From Phytophthora colocasiae (Eukaryota; Oomycota; Peronosporomycetes; Peronosporales; Peronosporaceae), in contig JAGKQI010000093.1 in assembly GCA_018806915.1 (NCBI GenBank), forward strand, positions 124,001 through 188,000: a DNA stretch of 64,000 nucleotides, read 5' to 3'. Each line of letters opens with the position of its first letter. The stretch's first letter is position 1. Below are positions 1-9,542 of this stretch, piece after piece. The position numbers and the translations under genes were made by a program. The notes beneath the pieces are model-generated. The model was not told where the DNA came from. It searched no databases and worked only from the letters and a program-made list of their open reading frames with translations.

Positions 1-1121
1 ATAGTATCAGTCACTGACAGATCCTACAACGTTTCATTTCACCACTACTATTAATAGTACAGTGTTGCAACTGGCTTGATGTATGGCAATCAGATCGCGT
101 CGTAATCAGCAGAAGAGGCGAAAAGATACGCCCAAAAGTATCTTACGGGACAGCGGCTTTGACCCGACTTGATGCAAGCACCCGCTGGCCATTTAGCCAT
201 CGATAGCAGCAACCTGCGATGGCTTCCGTACCCAGCGTCAGTTATGAGCACTTCGTCGTTATAGTAGCGATCCGAGTGTCTTCTTGGATAAGAATGCACT
301 TATAAGCGTACTTACCTGGGTGATGATAACTTGAGTGCCGTTTCAGTTACGAGGTCGCAATTGGGACCCTTGTTCATGTACGTGTACGGCAGGCCGCAGA
401 GGGAGAGAGACTGCAATCTAGATCAAGTTGAGCTCATGGGCGACATCCTCGTGCGCAGCCAAGTGTCCCTGCCTGGGTTCGGAAGAACAGTGCGTGATCT
501 TTGTGCTGGTGACGCACATTGTGTTAATCAGAACGCTAGGAGATCGCCCCTGTGTGGGGTCCCCACTGGGGAAGTCCTCGTTGCCAGCAAACCAGTACGT
601 TGTACTTTACAACTACATGTACAAGCATCTACTCTTGTCAGTGCTGGGGCCAACGTTTGAGCATACTGTGTACCACTGCAAATCAACCGCGGATATCGCT
701 CCGGCTATCACTAACGCTGGAAAGATACTTCGAACAACAAGCGATCAGAGAGCGCTTACGCCACCGCAACTCGCTGTCGCGTGCGAAAGATAATATCCCC
801 GGGAAAATCCTCAAACCAAGACTGCAACCGCATGCCACCAGGGCCTCATGCGACGGTGAAGGACGTTATGAATGCCCTCTGCTAACGCTATCTCTGCGGT
901 TCTCTGGCCTTTGAAAACCGCCAGGCAGGCTGGGGGAGTGGATACTTTTGCTTCAGTCACGCTCATGGATATCAGAACTCCCAGCCTGTAAATTAGCTAG
1001 TCCGTCGTGGCGGCCGAAACGACGACCCTCGCTATTCTTCCTCTCATTCTTCTCAGAAGTAACTTCCGGGAAACGAGGCCGCCGCAATGGCTCACTACCG
1101 AGTTTACTACGTGGACACCAC
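1..1121. other. No supported gene upstream of the CAP-Gly gene
   Basis: Several short overlapping reading frames exist around positions 330-914 on the plus strand, but none has a recognisable domain and they contradict one another. A helical, charged stretch can be read near 700-800, which might be the tail of a decayed gene. Nothing firmer can be said. The last part should contain the promoter and leader of the following gene. Confidence 0.4.
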
Positions 1122-3560
1122 ATGCTCGTGAGCAACAACGACGAGGAACCAACCCTCGCCGAAGCCAACCGGCCGCCGGACGCCAAGGCCGGCGACATCG
1201 AAGTTAAGACCGAATGGGCCCGTGACGACGTGCACGGACTCGCATTGAGTCTAAAGAGCCCTTTGGCGCACGAAATGGCAGCCATGTTAAGGCCCAAGGA
1301 ACAATCCAAAGCTGCATCGAATGAAGATGAAGCTGTACCGACAGTTGAGGACGACGATCTGCCAATACTCGAGAGCAATCGCCCGTCATGTGCGAATCAC
1401 CAGGAGACAGTCATGATCGATTCAACGGTGGACGAGCCGATGGATCGGTTGAGTGACAGCGTACCGGAAGGAGAACTGCACGTTTGGGTGTATGAATCCC
1501 GTCAACTATCCGCTCAATGGCCCTTAACCGACGCAGTGTACAACGAGCACAAGCTCAGTGTGAGGTGCACTCTGCTGGGCGCAGTGCAGCAGTCGCCGTG
1601 CAACATCTCGGGAAACAAGAGCAACCCGGTGTGGCGAACGGCGCGCGACGGCGCCCGCGACGGAATGGGGGGACACTTTGCATGGGCTTTGGGACAGCCG
1701 GAAGAAACGGCAGGTGAAGCTGGCGCAGGCGTCGAAGCCAGCGAGTGCAAGCTCGAGATCGACGTGGTGTGCGGCACACGCACTGTCGCGTCAGCTAGTG
1801 TCGCACTGGAAGATCTTCTGCTTTCCTCCAAGGCGCGCGCGTTCGAGGAAGACGCGTCCGACGGCAGTGGCAAGGTGATTCGTCTGAGTCCACATTGGTT
1901 ACCCCTGGCTGGAAACGACGCCGGTTTGCTACAAATTTCGCTCGAGTTCGTGCCCGTCCCACCACGCGAAAGCTGCGAGCTCATGAGTATCAGAAGCTCC
2001 GGCACGGAGACGCTGCAGGAAAACGACGACGATGAACCGACGCAGAATAATGCCGAGTTCATGGATCAAATGGTACACGCACACCAACGCACAGCTCGTT
2101 TCGAACCGCACGAGCTTGTCGAGGCCTGTCGCGCCGTCCCGTGGCTCGATCAACGGGATGAAGTCCCCCAACAGGATGAGGAGCATAGTAAAGTGATTGT
2201 TTCCAGAAGTGGTGGTGTCACCATGTACATTCCGACTCAAGGAGACAACACACCGCCGAAATCGAAATCTCTTCGGAGTCCTCCTCTAGCTCCAAAGATG
2301 ACGTCGTTTGGTTTGCGGCCTGGTGGGGAGCAGGAGCAATTGATGGACAAGCAGCTCTGGGACTTGTATTACTTCGGTATCTCGGACGAAGCTCCTGAGG
2401 CCGGTAAAGTCCGAGATGCTGAAGGGTTCACGCATTCGATGAGCATGACGTCGGACTTGTCGAATGAATTTTCCGATTTGACTAGCCGTTCGGGAGCTTC
2501 AATGTACAGTCGACACGCCAGCACGTGTGCGAGCGACGTATTGGCGTACAATGAACTCATTCAAGACATGGAGAGCGCTATGAAGTCCATGAAGGAGGAA
2601 ACACCTTCAACATCTAATCAGGACAGGTCTGAGAGCGAAAACCAACAGCCAACGCAATCCAAAAGCCCTGCGTCTTCCCCACCGAAGATCCACCTCAAGC
2701 TGCGTCGATTGAGCAGGCCAAATATTGGCAAAGGAATCGATCGGATCCAGTCACTATGGCAAGAAGCAAAGGCTCGAGCTAGCAGCAGCAGCAACGGGAG
2801 TAATTCTCCGAAGGAGCGAAGGAAAAGCGATAGCAGTCCAATTGCCAGTCCAGTGGTATGTCATCCACAGTGCAGGACTCCGCCCCCTGTTAAAGGTGAA
2901 GGTGTCGTGCTCTTTGATCCTCAACTATTACCCGTTGGTCTCCTGTATCAGCGTTCGTCCTCACGCGATCACGCTTTGGAAGAAACGACTAAAGCTGAAC
3001 GAGCTGCTGCAGCTGGACCGAGACGTCGGTCTCTGCCGATTAACACCTTCTCCCTGCAACATCGACAGGAAATGTTGCTCCAGCAGCAGCGGAAACGTGC
3101 ACAAAGATCGCAGTTTGGTTTGCAGCCCTCGTTACTGGCCAGTGTGGATCCTCCGCTACTCAGTCGTGCTCGAAGCGACTCACTTCACTCTTTAACGGAC
3201 GTGTATCTACCTAAGACTGGAGACGTGCATGGTGTTGAAGTTACTACTCCATCTACCAATGCTCCAGCCATACGAGAAGCTCCTAGTCGCTCTACTGCCC
3301 GCCGTCATTCCGGTAGCAACGTCGTGTACATCAACGGCGCTCCACTGTGCGTTGGAAAACTTATCAACGTCGGGAATGTGGCCGGTGTGGTGCGCTACAT
3401 TGGTACTACGAGGTTTGCGACTGGTACGTGGGTGGGTATCGAGCTTTGCGAGCAAAAGGGCAAGAACAGCGGTACTGTGGATGGCGAGAAGTACTTCAGT
3501 TGCCCTCCGAACCACGGCATTTTCATCCGTGCCAGCCGTTTGGACCTCTCGGTGCACTGA
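1122..3560 (+). CDS. CAP-Gly domain protein (microtubule-associated, putative)
   Basis: The protein is about 812 residues if translation starts at the first ATG of the long frame (1122); the frame is open upstream to 948 but only from a TTG. The last ~75 residues form a CAP-Gly domain: a G-x-V-x-Y-I-G core, then GTWVGIEL, GKNSGTVDGEKYF and CPPNHGIF. CAP-Gly domains bind the C-terminal EEY/F tails of tubulin and EB proteins, so a role at microtubule plus ends or in dynein/vesicle linkage is likely. Residues ~115-280 contain a beta-rich stretch that could be a divergent C2 domain (ELHVWVYESRQL, then GNKSNPVW); this is only a suggestion. The middle is low-complexity and rich in Ser/Pro/Gln. It is intronless and convergent with the next gene, with 180 bp between stop codons. 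Confidence 0.85.
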   Translation: MLVSNNDEEPTLAEANRPPDAKAGDIEVKTEWARDDVHGLALSLKSPLAHEMAAMLRPKEQSKAASNEDEAVPTVEDDDLPILESNRPSCANHQETVMIDSTVDEPMDRLSDSVPEGELHVWVYESRQLSAQWPLTDAVYNEHKLSVRCTLLGAVQQSPCNISGNKSNPVWRTARDGARDGMGGHFAWALGQPEETAGEAGAGVEASECKLEIDVVCGTRTVASASVALEDLLLSSKARAFEEDASDGSGKVIRLSPHWLPLAGNDAGLLQISLEFVPVPPRESCELMSIRSSGTETLQENDDDEPTQNNAEFMDQMVHAHQRTARFEPHELVEACRAVPWLDQRDEVPQQDEEHSKVIVSRSGGVTMYIPTQGDNTPPKSKSLRSPPLAPKMTSFGLRPGGEQEQLMDKQLWDLYYFGISDEAPEAGKVRDAEGFTHSMSMTSDLSNEFSDLTSRSGASMYSRHASTCASDVLAYNELIQDMESAMKSMKEETPSTSNQDRSESENQQPTQSKSPASSPPKIHLKLRRLSRPNIGKGIDRIQSLWQEAKARASSSSNGSNSPKERRKSDSSPIASPVVCHPQCRTPPPVKGEGVVLFDPQLLPVGLLYQRSSSRDHALEETTKAERAAAAGPRRRSLPINTFSLQHRQEMLLQQQRKRAQRSQFGLQPSLLASVDPPLLSRARSDSLHSLTDVYLPKTGDVHGVEVTTPSTNAPAIREAPSRSTARRHSGSNVVYINGAPLCVGKLINVGNVAGVVRYIGTTRFATGTWVGIELCEQKGKNSGTVDGEKYFSCPPNHGIFIRASRLDLSVH

Positions 3561-3740
3561 AAAGCTTTCAAGTGGCAATATGATGGTCTCATCGCGACGA
3601 GCAGCAGTGACCAGCCTCAACGGAAGTTCACGTCTCTTTCTATGAATCCCCAAAGCGAAGTAGTACCAGATCGCAATGTGCTGCTAAGTAGGAAACTCGG
3701 GAACAATGCAAATACAAAAAACTGGTGTCCATTTTCGTGC

Positions 3741-5750
3741 TTAATGATTTCCACGACGAAAGAAGTCGAGGTCTTTTGTCGGCGGAGCTTGCAATTGTTG
3801 CACTCTCGCCCGTCGAATTGCCGAATGTTCATGTTGAAGCCTTTCAACGATGCAAATGACGTCCCAAACTTGCACAAAGTCACTCACAGTCAAGTCCAAC
3901 GCCGAAAAGAGCAAATTGACGTCGGTCGGAGACAAATTAAATGCTTCGAGAGCTAAGTGGAACTGTTGTCGTGATACAACAAGAGCTTTGCGCGTTGCCA
4001 GCAGAGACGGTGAAGCATCTACCGATGGAATTGTGCTGGAATCTACTTCATTCAAGTTGGAGGAGAACCGCTTAACCTCTTTGATCGGAGAAGTTTCAAC
4101 CTGCTTCCGTTCCGAAGCTACTGTTAGTGGTGGTGTCAAGTTCATACATCCACAGGCACTCATGTATTCATCCAGCGTCATCCGCTCGAAATGACTGCGT
4201 TGTAGTCGTCGGTCAATATTCATCAGTCCTTCACGTCGTAACCTGGCGAACACTTGAGCTAATGGAGTTGAATGGAGAAGACCACGCTTGGCAAGTTTCT
4301 GCAGAGTAGAGTCACGTTCTCGCTGTCGCTTTAGACACTCAACGTCGACGACACTCCGGAAATCTGTGGCAGCAGAGACACAGCCTGTCTTGGACGGAGT
4401 TGGAGGTCCCATACAGAAAACTGTCGAGTGTTTAAAGTACGTGATGTTCGCCGAATGAGGACGTCGACGAGCTCCAGCAACTTTTCCACCTCCGTTAAGC
4501 TCCGGGGTTAATAAATCCCCTGACTTTGGTGCTAAACTACTCGATTGAAAACCCAAACTGGTACCAGCGGATCTTGGACGGAATTTCGGCTTTTCATTGT
4601 ATTTCTTTGAATTCCTCGAAGCAGAGGAAGGCACATTGTCTAAACCGAGTCGATAGGCTCGTTGCTGCGTATCGTCTTCAACTGGAAGTTCATATCGCAA
4701 GCGAGGATCTTTCAAGCGATCTATACGAGCACGAATCCGCGAATATGTTCCTACGACTTTTGCCATCAATTTTTCTTGTCTGCCAGCACATGTTGCATCC
4801 ACGACAAATTCCGTTTCTACTTCATCAATTGGCTCGAACGTTTCGACATTGCGAATGGGGAAACGCTGAAGTCCATCGTGGTCAGGAGAAAGTAAACTTT
4901 CACTGGTTTGATTTGGACTGAAGCGTTCGACTGGGTATCGTCGTCGAGGACTGATAGACTTGGAAGATGATGCAGGACACCATGGTTTTCTCTTGATTAT
5001 TCGTCGACGAGGACTATGATTGGGGCTTTCTGTCTGGTTGTTAAAGTCTGCTTCTGGAGAACAAGGAAGTTCCGAAAATTCTTCCTCCCGTTCTCGATAA
5101 ACTACATCGAAGGGCATTTTAGACATTTTCAATGGATACGCGACTGCAACAGAGCCCGGAATCAATGCAGCAGCATTCCTTGAGTCTAAAATTCGCTCGC
5201 GAGTGCCATCACGAGGTTCAAAGGTACCTCCAACACCAGCTCGTGATCCTGTATCGATGTTATTGCTATATCCAAGTTTCCATTCCGACTGCTTGTCCTT
5301 AGGTTCTCCGTATTGCTTTGCACCGAACTTCTGCTTCAACTTAGCAAACATCCGCTGTTCAGCAGTAAGTTTCACTCGATCTCGACAGTCTTTAGCCACT
5401 GTTGTATGTAAATCTCGCAACGGGTGGATGTGATCCATAGGCGGTCGATAGTTGAGATGTTCACGATGTTTGCAGTCATTTTGCTCGTCTTCATACACGC
5501 TTTTCTTCTCGTTTTCCACTCGATTGTCTTGCTGTTGCGTTAGGCGCAATAAATCCCGTCGCACTCGAGCATCGACAGGTTGAAGACTTACACGAGGCAG
5601 GCTTTTGCCATTTGGTGAACTCACATCGTACAATGCCCCACGCCGTCGATTCTCCTGTCGAGCTTGCACCTGAGCTTGATGCGTACTTGATCCATCTTCA
5701 TTGTCAAAGGCAGACGTACGTTTGGTACGCCGAGCTCGGATTAACACCAT
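3741..5750 (-). CDS. Hypothetical basic protein with helical C-terminus
   Basis: An open frame of 669 residues starting at an ATG (5750). No known domain could be recognised. The protein is basic, Arg/Ser-rich and probably largely disordered in its first two thirds. Residues ~575-645 look like a compact set of amphipathic helices (ALEAFNLSPTDVNLLFSALD, DFVQVWDVICIVERLQ) that resembles a degenerate EF-hand pair, but I see no intact calcium loop. Composition and codon use match the neighbouring genes, so it is probably a real oomycete gene. A TATA-like TTATAA lies just upstream of the ATG. Its 5' end is 146 bp from the 3' end of the next minus-strand gene. Confidence 0.7.
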   Translation of the reverse strand: MVLIRARRTKRTSAFDNEDGSSTHQAQVQARQENRRRGALYDVSSPNGKSLPRVSLQPVDARVRRDLLRLTQQQDNRVENEKKSVYEDEQNDCKHREHLNYRPPMDHIHPLRDLHTTVAKDCRDRVKLTAEQRMFAKLKQKFGAKQYGEPKDKQSEWKLGYSNNIDTGSRAGVGGTFEPRDGTRERILDSRNAAALIPGSVAVAYPLKMSKMPFDVVYREREEEFSELPCSPEADFNNQTESPNHSPRRRIIKRKPWCPASSSKSISPRRRYPVERFSPNQTSESLLSPDHDGLQRFPIRNVETFEPIDEVETEFVVDATCAGRQEKLMAKVVGTYSRIRARIDRLKDPRLRYELPVEDDTQQRAYRLGLDNVPSSASRNSKKYNEKPKFRPRSAGTSLGFQSSSLAPKSGDLLTPELNGGGKVAGARRRPHSANITYFKHSTVFCMGPPTPSKTGCVSAATDFRSVVDVECLKRQRERDSTLQKLAKRGLLHSTPLAQVFARLRREGLMNIDRRLQRSHFERMTLDEYMSACGCMNLTPPLTVASERKQVETSPIKEVKRFSSNLNEVDSSTIPSVDASPSLLATRKALVVSRQQFHLALEAFNLSPTDVNLLFSALDLTVSDFVQVWDVICIVERLQHEHSAIRRARVQQLQAPPTKDLDFFRRGNH

Positions 5751-5896
5751 TATAAAACCAACACAGAGTGTGATAAGTATTCAGACAGGAATAGTTGTCA
5801 TCAACTCCTTGGCTTGAAAAACTCGTTGGGAATGTAAATGTTTATAGATTAAAAGAGTGAGACTGGTATCTCGCCTCCAAGATGGTTAATAAACCC

Positions 5897-7771
5897 TTAA
5901 GCTGTGATGACACGTGACGAACGATCATCAATAGCCTTTTGGGCGTTCAATCTCGCCTGCTTCATGGCAACTGCAAAGGCTGAAGCTGCTAATGCGGCAG
6001 TAGGGCTACGCGTGGAAGTTGTCGCTCTCATATCGTCTTCGCCCTCTGTCGGGGTCTTGACAACTCCAATCGATAAAGCAGCAACATCTGATTCCAAGTC
6101 TTCCAGTTGCATCTTGCCACTGTTCATGGGGCTGCGAACACGTTCCTTGTCTTCACTCAATGAGCTGCTACTACTGCTGCTCGTCACTGTCCAAGCCGGA
6201 CTCTTCGGTGGGTGTTGCTTTGAGTTTGACACAGTGTATCGACCACTCACTGGTGTGTAAGAACCTGATTCCGTAGGTGTTCTGGCCTGGTTAGCTCCAA
6301 CTTGCGGGTTGGCAAAACTGTTTTCACTGTGGTGACGGTTTGTCAATGCACGTTCAACTGCCGGAAGGATTTGCACCTTTGTGCCATTTGCATTCGTGCC
6401 ACTTGCCAATAAGCTGGAAATGTCAATGTTCCACGCCGTGGGGTCGGCGCTGGTCAAATTCACGTAAATGGCAGGAGATCCACCGTACAGACGTTGGAAA
6501 ACTTCCCACACTTCAGGTGATAACAACTGGAAATCTGCGTCTTCCCCAGCACTTGCCGCATCACCAGCAATGACTTCATCGCGAATGAGACCTGGACGAC
6601 GCACCAATTTGCCACGGGAAAGCTCCAGCAGTGGCAAATTGTTTATAGGACCAGGAGCACGACCCGAACTGGTAGTGTCATCATTTGTAGGAGATGAAAT
6701 GGACTTTTCCGAGTCAAAACCGTAGTCGTAGTCGAGATTACGACTGGATCTCGAGTTCGACGCCGACGACGTGAAAGCCAACCAATCACGCAACCAGCGA
6801 CTGGAAATCACGTACATTTTCTTCTCGGAACTGCCACGACGACGTGACAGTTTGCCGGCAGCCATAACTCGGTGCACTTCCGTCAGTCGGTCACGGTAGC
6901 GAGGAGTTGCAGCTGGGGCAGGCATCGACGCACTTGCAGGTGAGTGGCAAGTTGAAGCAACAGGTGCTGACTGGTGGTGCCTTTTCGGCGGAGTTGCAGT
7001 TGCCGTTTCCGGCTCGACAATCTTCACTCGCTCATCTCCAGCGCGGGCCATGGCTTGTAACAGACTGCAACACGCAACACAGGCACGACGTGGGGCGGAA
7101 AACTTGTCGGTTAGGGAAACTTGATCTTGCGAACAGGCACCGCACACCAATTCGCCGCAAACGCGGCAATGGTGACGTCGCCGAGAGAGTTTCGTGAACA
7201 TGGCAAAACAGACTTGGCAACATTCACTCTCGTCGTCTTGTCGCCAGGCAACGTCATACTTGGCGCTTTGTCTTGCTGCGCGGCGGTGACGTCCTTCAGC
7301 ATGCGAGTGATTGTCAACTCGCTCCGAAGCGCGGCTGAAAGTTTGCGACATACGCATGAAGGCGCCGCGACTGCGCGTCATAGTGTCTCTCGGCCCCATA
7401 CTGGCGGCAAAGTCTGGCAATTTCGTGTCACGATCGAATTGGTCTTCCACTTCATCCTCGGACATTTCGCCATCTGTGAACTCGGTGGCATCCACACTGC
7501 GTGCGGTGGCAGTGATCTTTGACTCGTCCAGATAGCTGGTCGAGTTGCTGGAGTAGTAGATGACCATGGGGCGTTTGCGGTCTCTGGACAGAATTCGACG
7601 GTGAGAATGCCGCGGAGGCGGCTGCGAGGCGCCGAGTGATTCACTGGGCGTCTTGGTGCTGCTCTTCTTGCCCTGGAAGCGTCGGAACAGCGACGACGAG
7701 GACGAGGCCAAGTCGAGGCTGCTGGCGCGCTCCACCCGGGACCGACGGAAGTGACGGGGACTGCTGCTCAT
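5897..7771 (-). CDS. FYVE zinc finger protein with DUSP-like domain
   Basis: The frame is open from 7783, but that codon is GTG; the first ATG is at 7771, giving ~624 residues. Residues ~176-240 are a FYVE finger with all signature parts: WRQD (WxxD), a CxxC pair, RRRHHCRVCG and further Cys pairs ending in CVACC. FYVE fingers bind phosphatidylinositol 3-phosphate on endosomes. Residues ~320-440 read as a DUSP domain, otherwise typical of ubiquitin-specific proteases: SSRWLRDWLAF, a Ser-rich insert, PGPINNLPLL, then LLSPEVWEVFQRLYGGSPAI. No protease catalytic domain follows. The tail is Ser-rich and disordered with an Ala-rich helix near the end. An endosomal adaptor linked to ubiquitin signalling is a reasonable inference. 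The FYVE call is firm and the DUSP call fairly firm. Confidence 0.88.
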   Translation of the reverse strand: MSSSPRHFRRSRVERASSLDLASSSSSLFRRFQGKKSSTKTPSESLGASQPPPRHSHRRILSRDRKRPMVIYYSSNSTSYLDESKITATARSVDATEFTDGEMSEDEVEDQFDRDTKLPDFAASMGPRDTMTRSRGAFMRMSQTFSRASERVDNHSHAEGRHRRAARQSAKYDVAWRQDDESECCQVCFAMFTKLSRRRHHCRVCGELVCGACSQDQVSLTDKFSAPRRACVACCSLLQAMARAGDERVKIVEPETATATPPKRHHQSAPVASTCHSPASASMPAPAATPRYRDRLTEVHRVMAAGKLSRRRGSSEKKMYVISSRWLRDWLAFTSSASNSRSSRNLDYDYGFDSEKSISSPTNDDTTSSGRAPGPINNLPLLELSRGKLVRRPGLIRDEVIAGDAASAGEDADFQLLSPEVWEVFQRLYGGSPAIYVNLTSADPTAWNIDISSLLASGTNANGTKVQILPAVERALTNRHHSENSFANPQVGANQARTPTESGSYTPVSGRYTVSNSKQHPPKSPAWTVTSSSSSSSLSEDKERVRSPMNSGKMQLEDLESDVAALSIGVVKTPTEGEDDMRATTSTRSPTAALAASAFAVAMKQARLNAQKAIDDRSSRVITA

Positions 7772-9542
7772 TGGGAACTCCACCTAAATCGAATTGCAAA
7801 CGGTCTAAAGGGTTCGTCTCACACCAAAACTATATGCCACTTCCCAATTGGCACTTGATTTCCACGGGACGGCGTTGCAAAAGCAATTGGAGCAATGCGC
7901 AGCGTGGCGGCGAGTTCGATTATGACCAGAGGCAGAGGCACGTCGAGTTGCTCCTTGATGGGACGACAAGCAGTCAGTCCACAACCTGATCCCTATTTGC
8001 ACCAAAAATTCACAGCAACTTGCACGGACCACTGCTAATGCAGATAGCAGTGCTATCAATCCTTCAACGCAAATCGTACATTACGATTCGACACGTATTC
8101 AACATTTTGAAAATCTTAACCGATTTCAATATTGGTTATCACAGTTTTTAGAAATGATAAAATATACGTGATTTCACAAAGTTGTATGCTACGTTACAAG
8201 AATAACAAATTATAGCAGGTTTTTGACAGCGCCATAGGGCCGGAGAGTTTCTCACACTGTTTATTCCTCCCAACCGACGATTTCAATAGCAACTTGAGAA
8301 CAATTTCAAACTCTTTGCAGCCTCCGCACGCTCGGTGGTATGACCTCGAGTTGCCATTTGGCCTTGATCGCTGAGTCACTGGTGCATCTGGTGGGTAGGA
8401 ACATATCTGCTGGTGAAAATCGACTCCGGGCATGCAGCTCCGACGTTGCGTCGTCGCGAGCCCTTCCAGTTGTTGTGAAATTCTAGAACAAGGTCGATTA
8501 TGCTTCCGGAATGAACCGCAAAGCTCCACCGCGAGGTTCCGGTGGAGTTAACCTGACACAAACCCGTGTGACGCACTTGACCCTCCAGTGCACGCCACCA
8601 GGTATCTAGCTATCTCCTTGTAACGGCGTTGGGGTCAGTTCGAAGCTCTGGCCTATAGAGCGATGACGACTCGCTGCAAGGAACACACACCCGTCATCCC
8701 CTTTAACTCGGTGTGTTTGTTACCTTTTGCCGCCCGCCTCTGAGTCGTATTTTTGCTGCAAAGAGATCATGCAACTGCTTAATTACGCCGTTAGAGCACG
8801 GACGAGATTTACCAGCTCCAAACAAAAAGCCTTATACGGAAACTTCGAGCGGGCGAACTCTGCTGCTGAATTTCTCCGACTCGCTTGGCTTGCACGAAAG
8901 AGCTCCGTCTTGACACTAGCGTGTGCTTCAGGGGAAAGTCACAACCAGGCCTGGGTTAAGTTGTGGTAACTGAGCGCCGCATTCTGATCGAGGTGATGGC
9001 GCTACGTAACTGCCAGGCAGGCCGAGCAGCAATGCCTGACACGCAGAGCGGAACGTGTGGTCCACACGTGAATCCCAGGCGCAATCACATCGAGGTTGCA
9101 AGTTCCAACCGCAAAGCTTCGAGCTTGCATAGAGCACGGAAGAGGATAGACCGATGGAAAATCCGTTTGGGGGTGGCAAAAGGATGGCAAGCTGCACCAA
9201 GCAAACTTCAGCCTTATACAAAGGTAGATTGTCGATTTCACTTTCCAAATTCTAGCCTGTGCCATCCACGGCTTTATCTTTTCGGCACATGTAGCAACTT
9301 TAGGATGAATACCTCTTGTTTGCGCTGGGGTGTGGTTTACCAACCCTCACTTCATCCACAGCACAGTCCAAGTTTCCGTTGAATAGTTCAAAATTTACTT
9401 TTTGAATTCCCATAATGTACTTGCGATAAAATAGCAAAAATACATAACAACAATCACGCCAGTCGACATCCAATGGAGCTCTGCAGGCAAATGAAACACT
9501 CACGATCAGCCCATCCACTTGCCGCTCGTCTTGGTCACGATC
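7772..9542. other. Gap of ~1.8 kb without a supported gene
   Basis: This stretch holds the 5' region of the FYVE gene and the 3' flank of the phosphodiesterase gene. Only short, mutually contradictory frames are present and none shows a recognisable motif. I see no clear terminal repeats or tandem arrays. Confidence 0.4.

Noticed and set aside
331..914. Three overlapping plus frames of 109-121 residues
   Set aside because: They overlap in different frames and none shows a motif.
948..1121. Longer N-terminus of the CAP-Gly protein
   Set aside because: The upstream start is TTG; the first ATG is at 1122.
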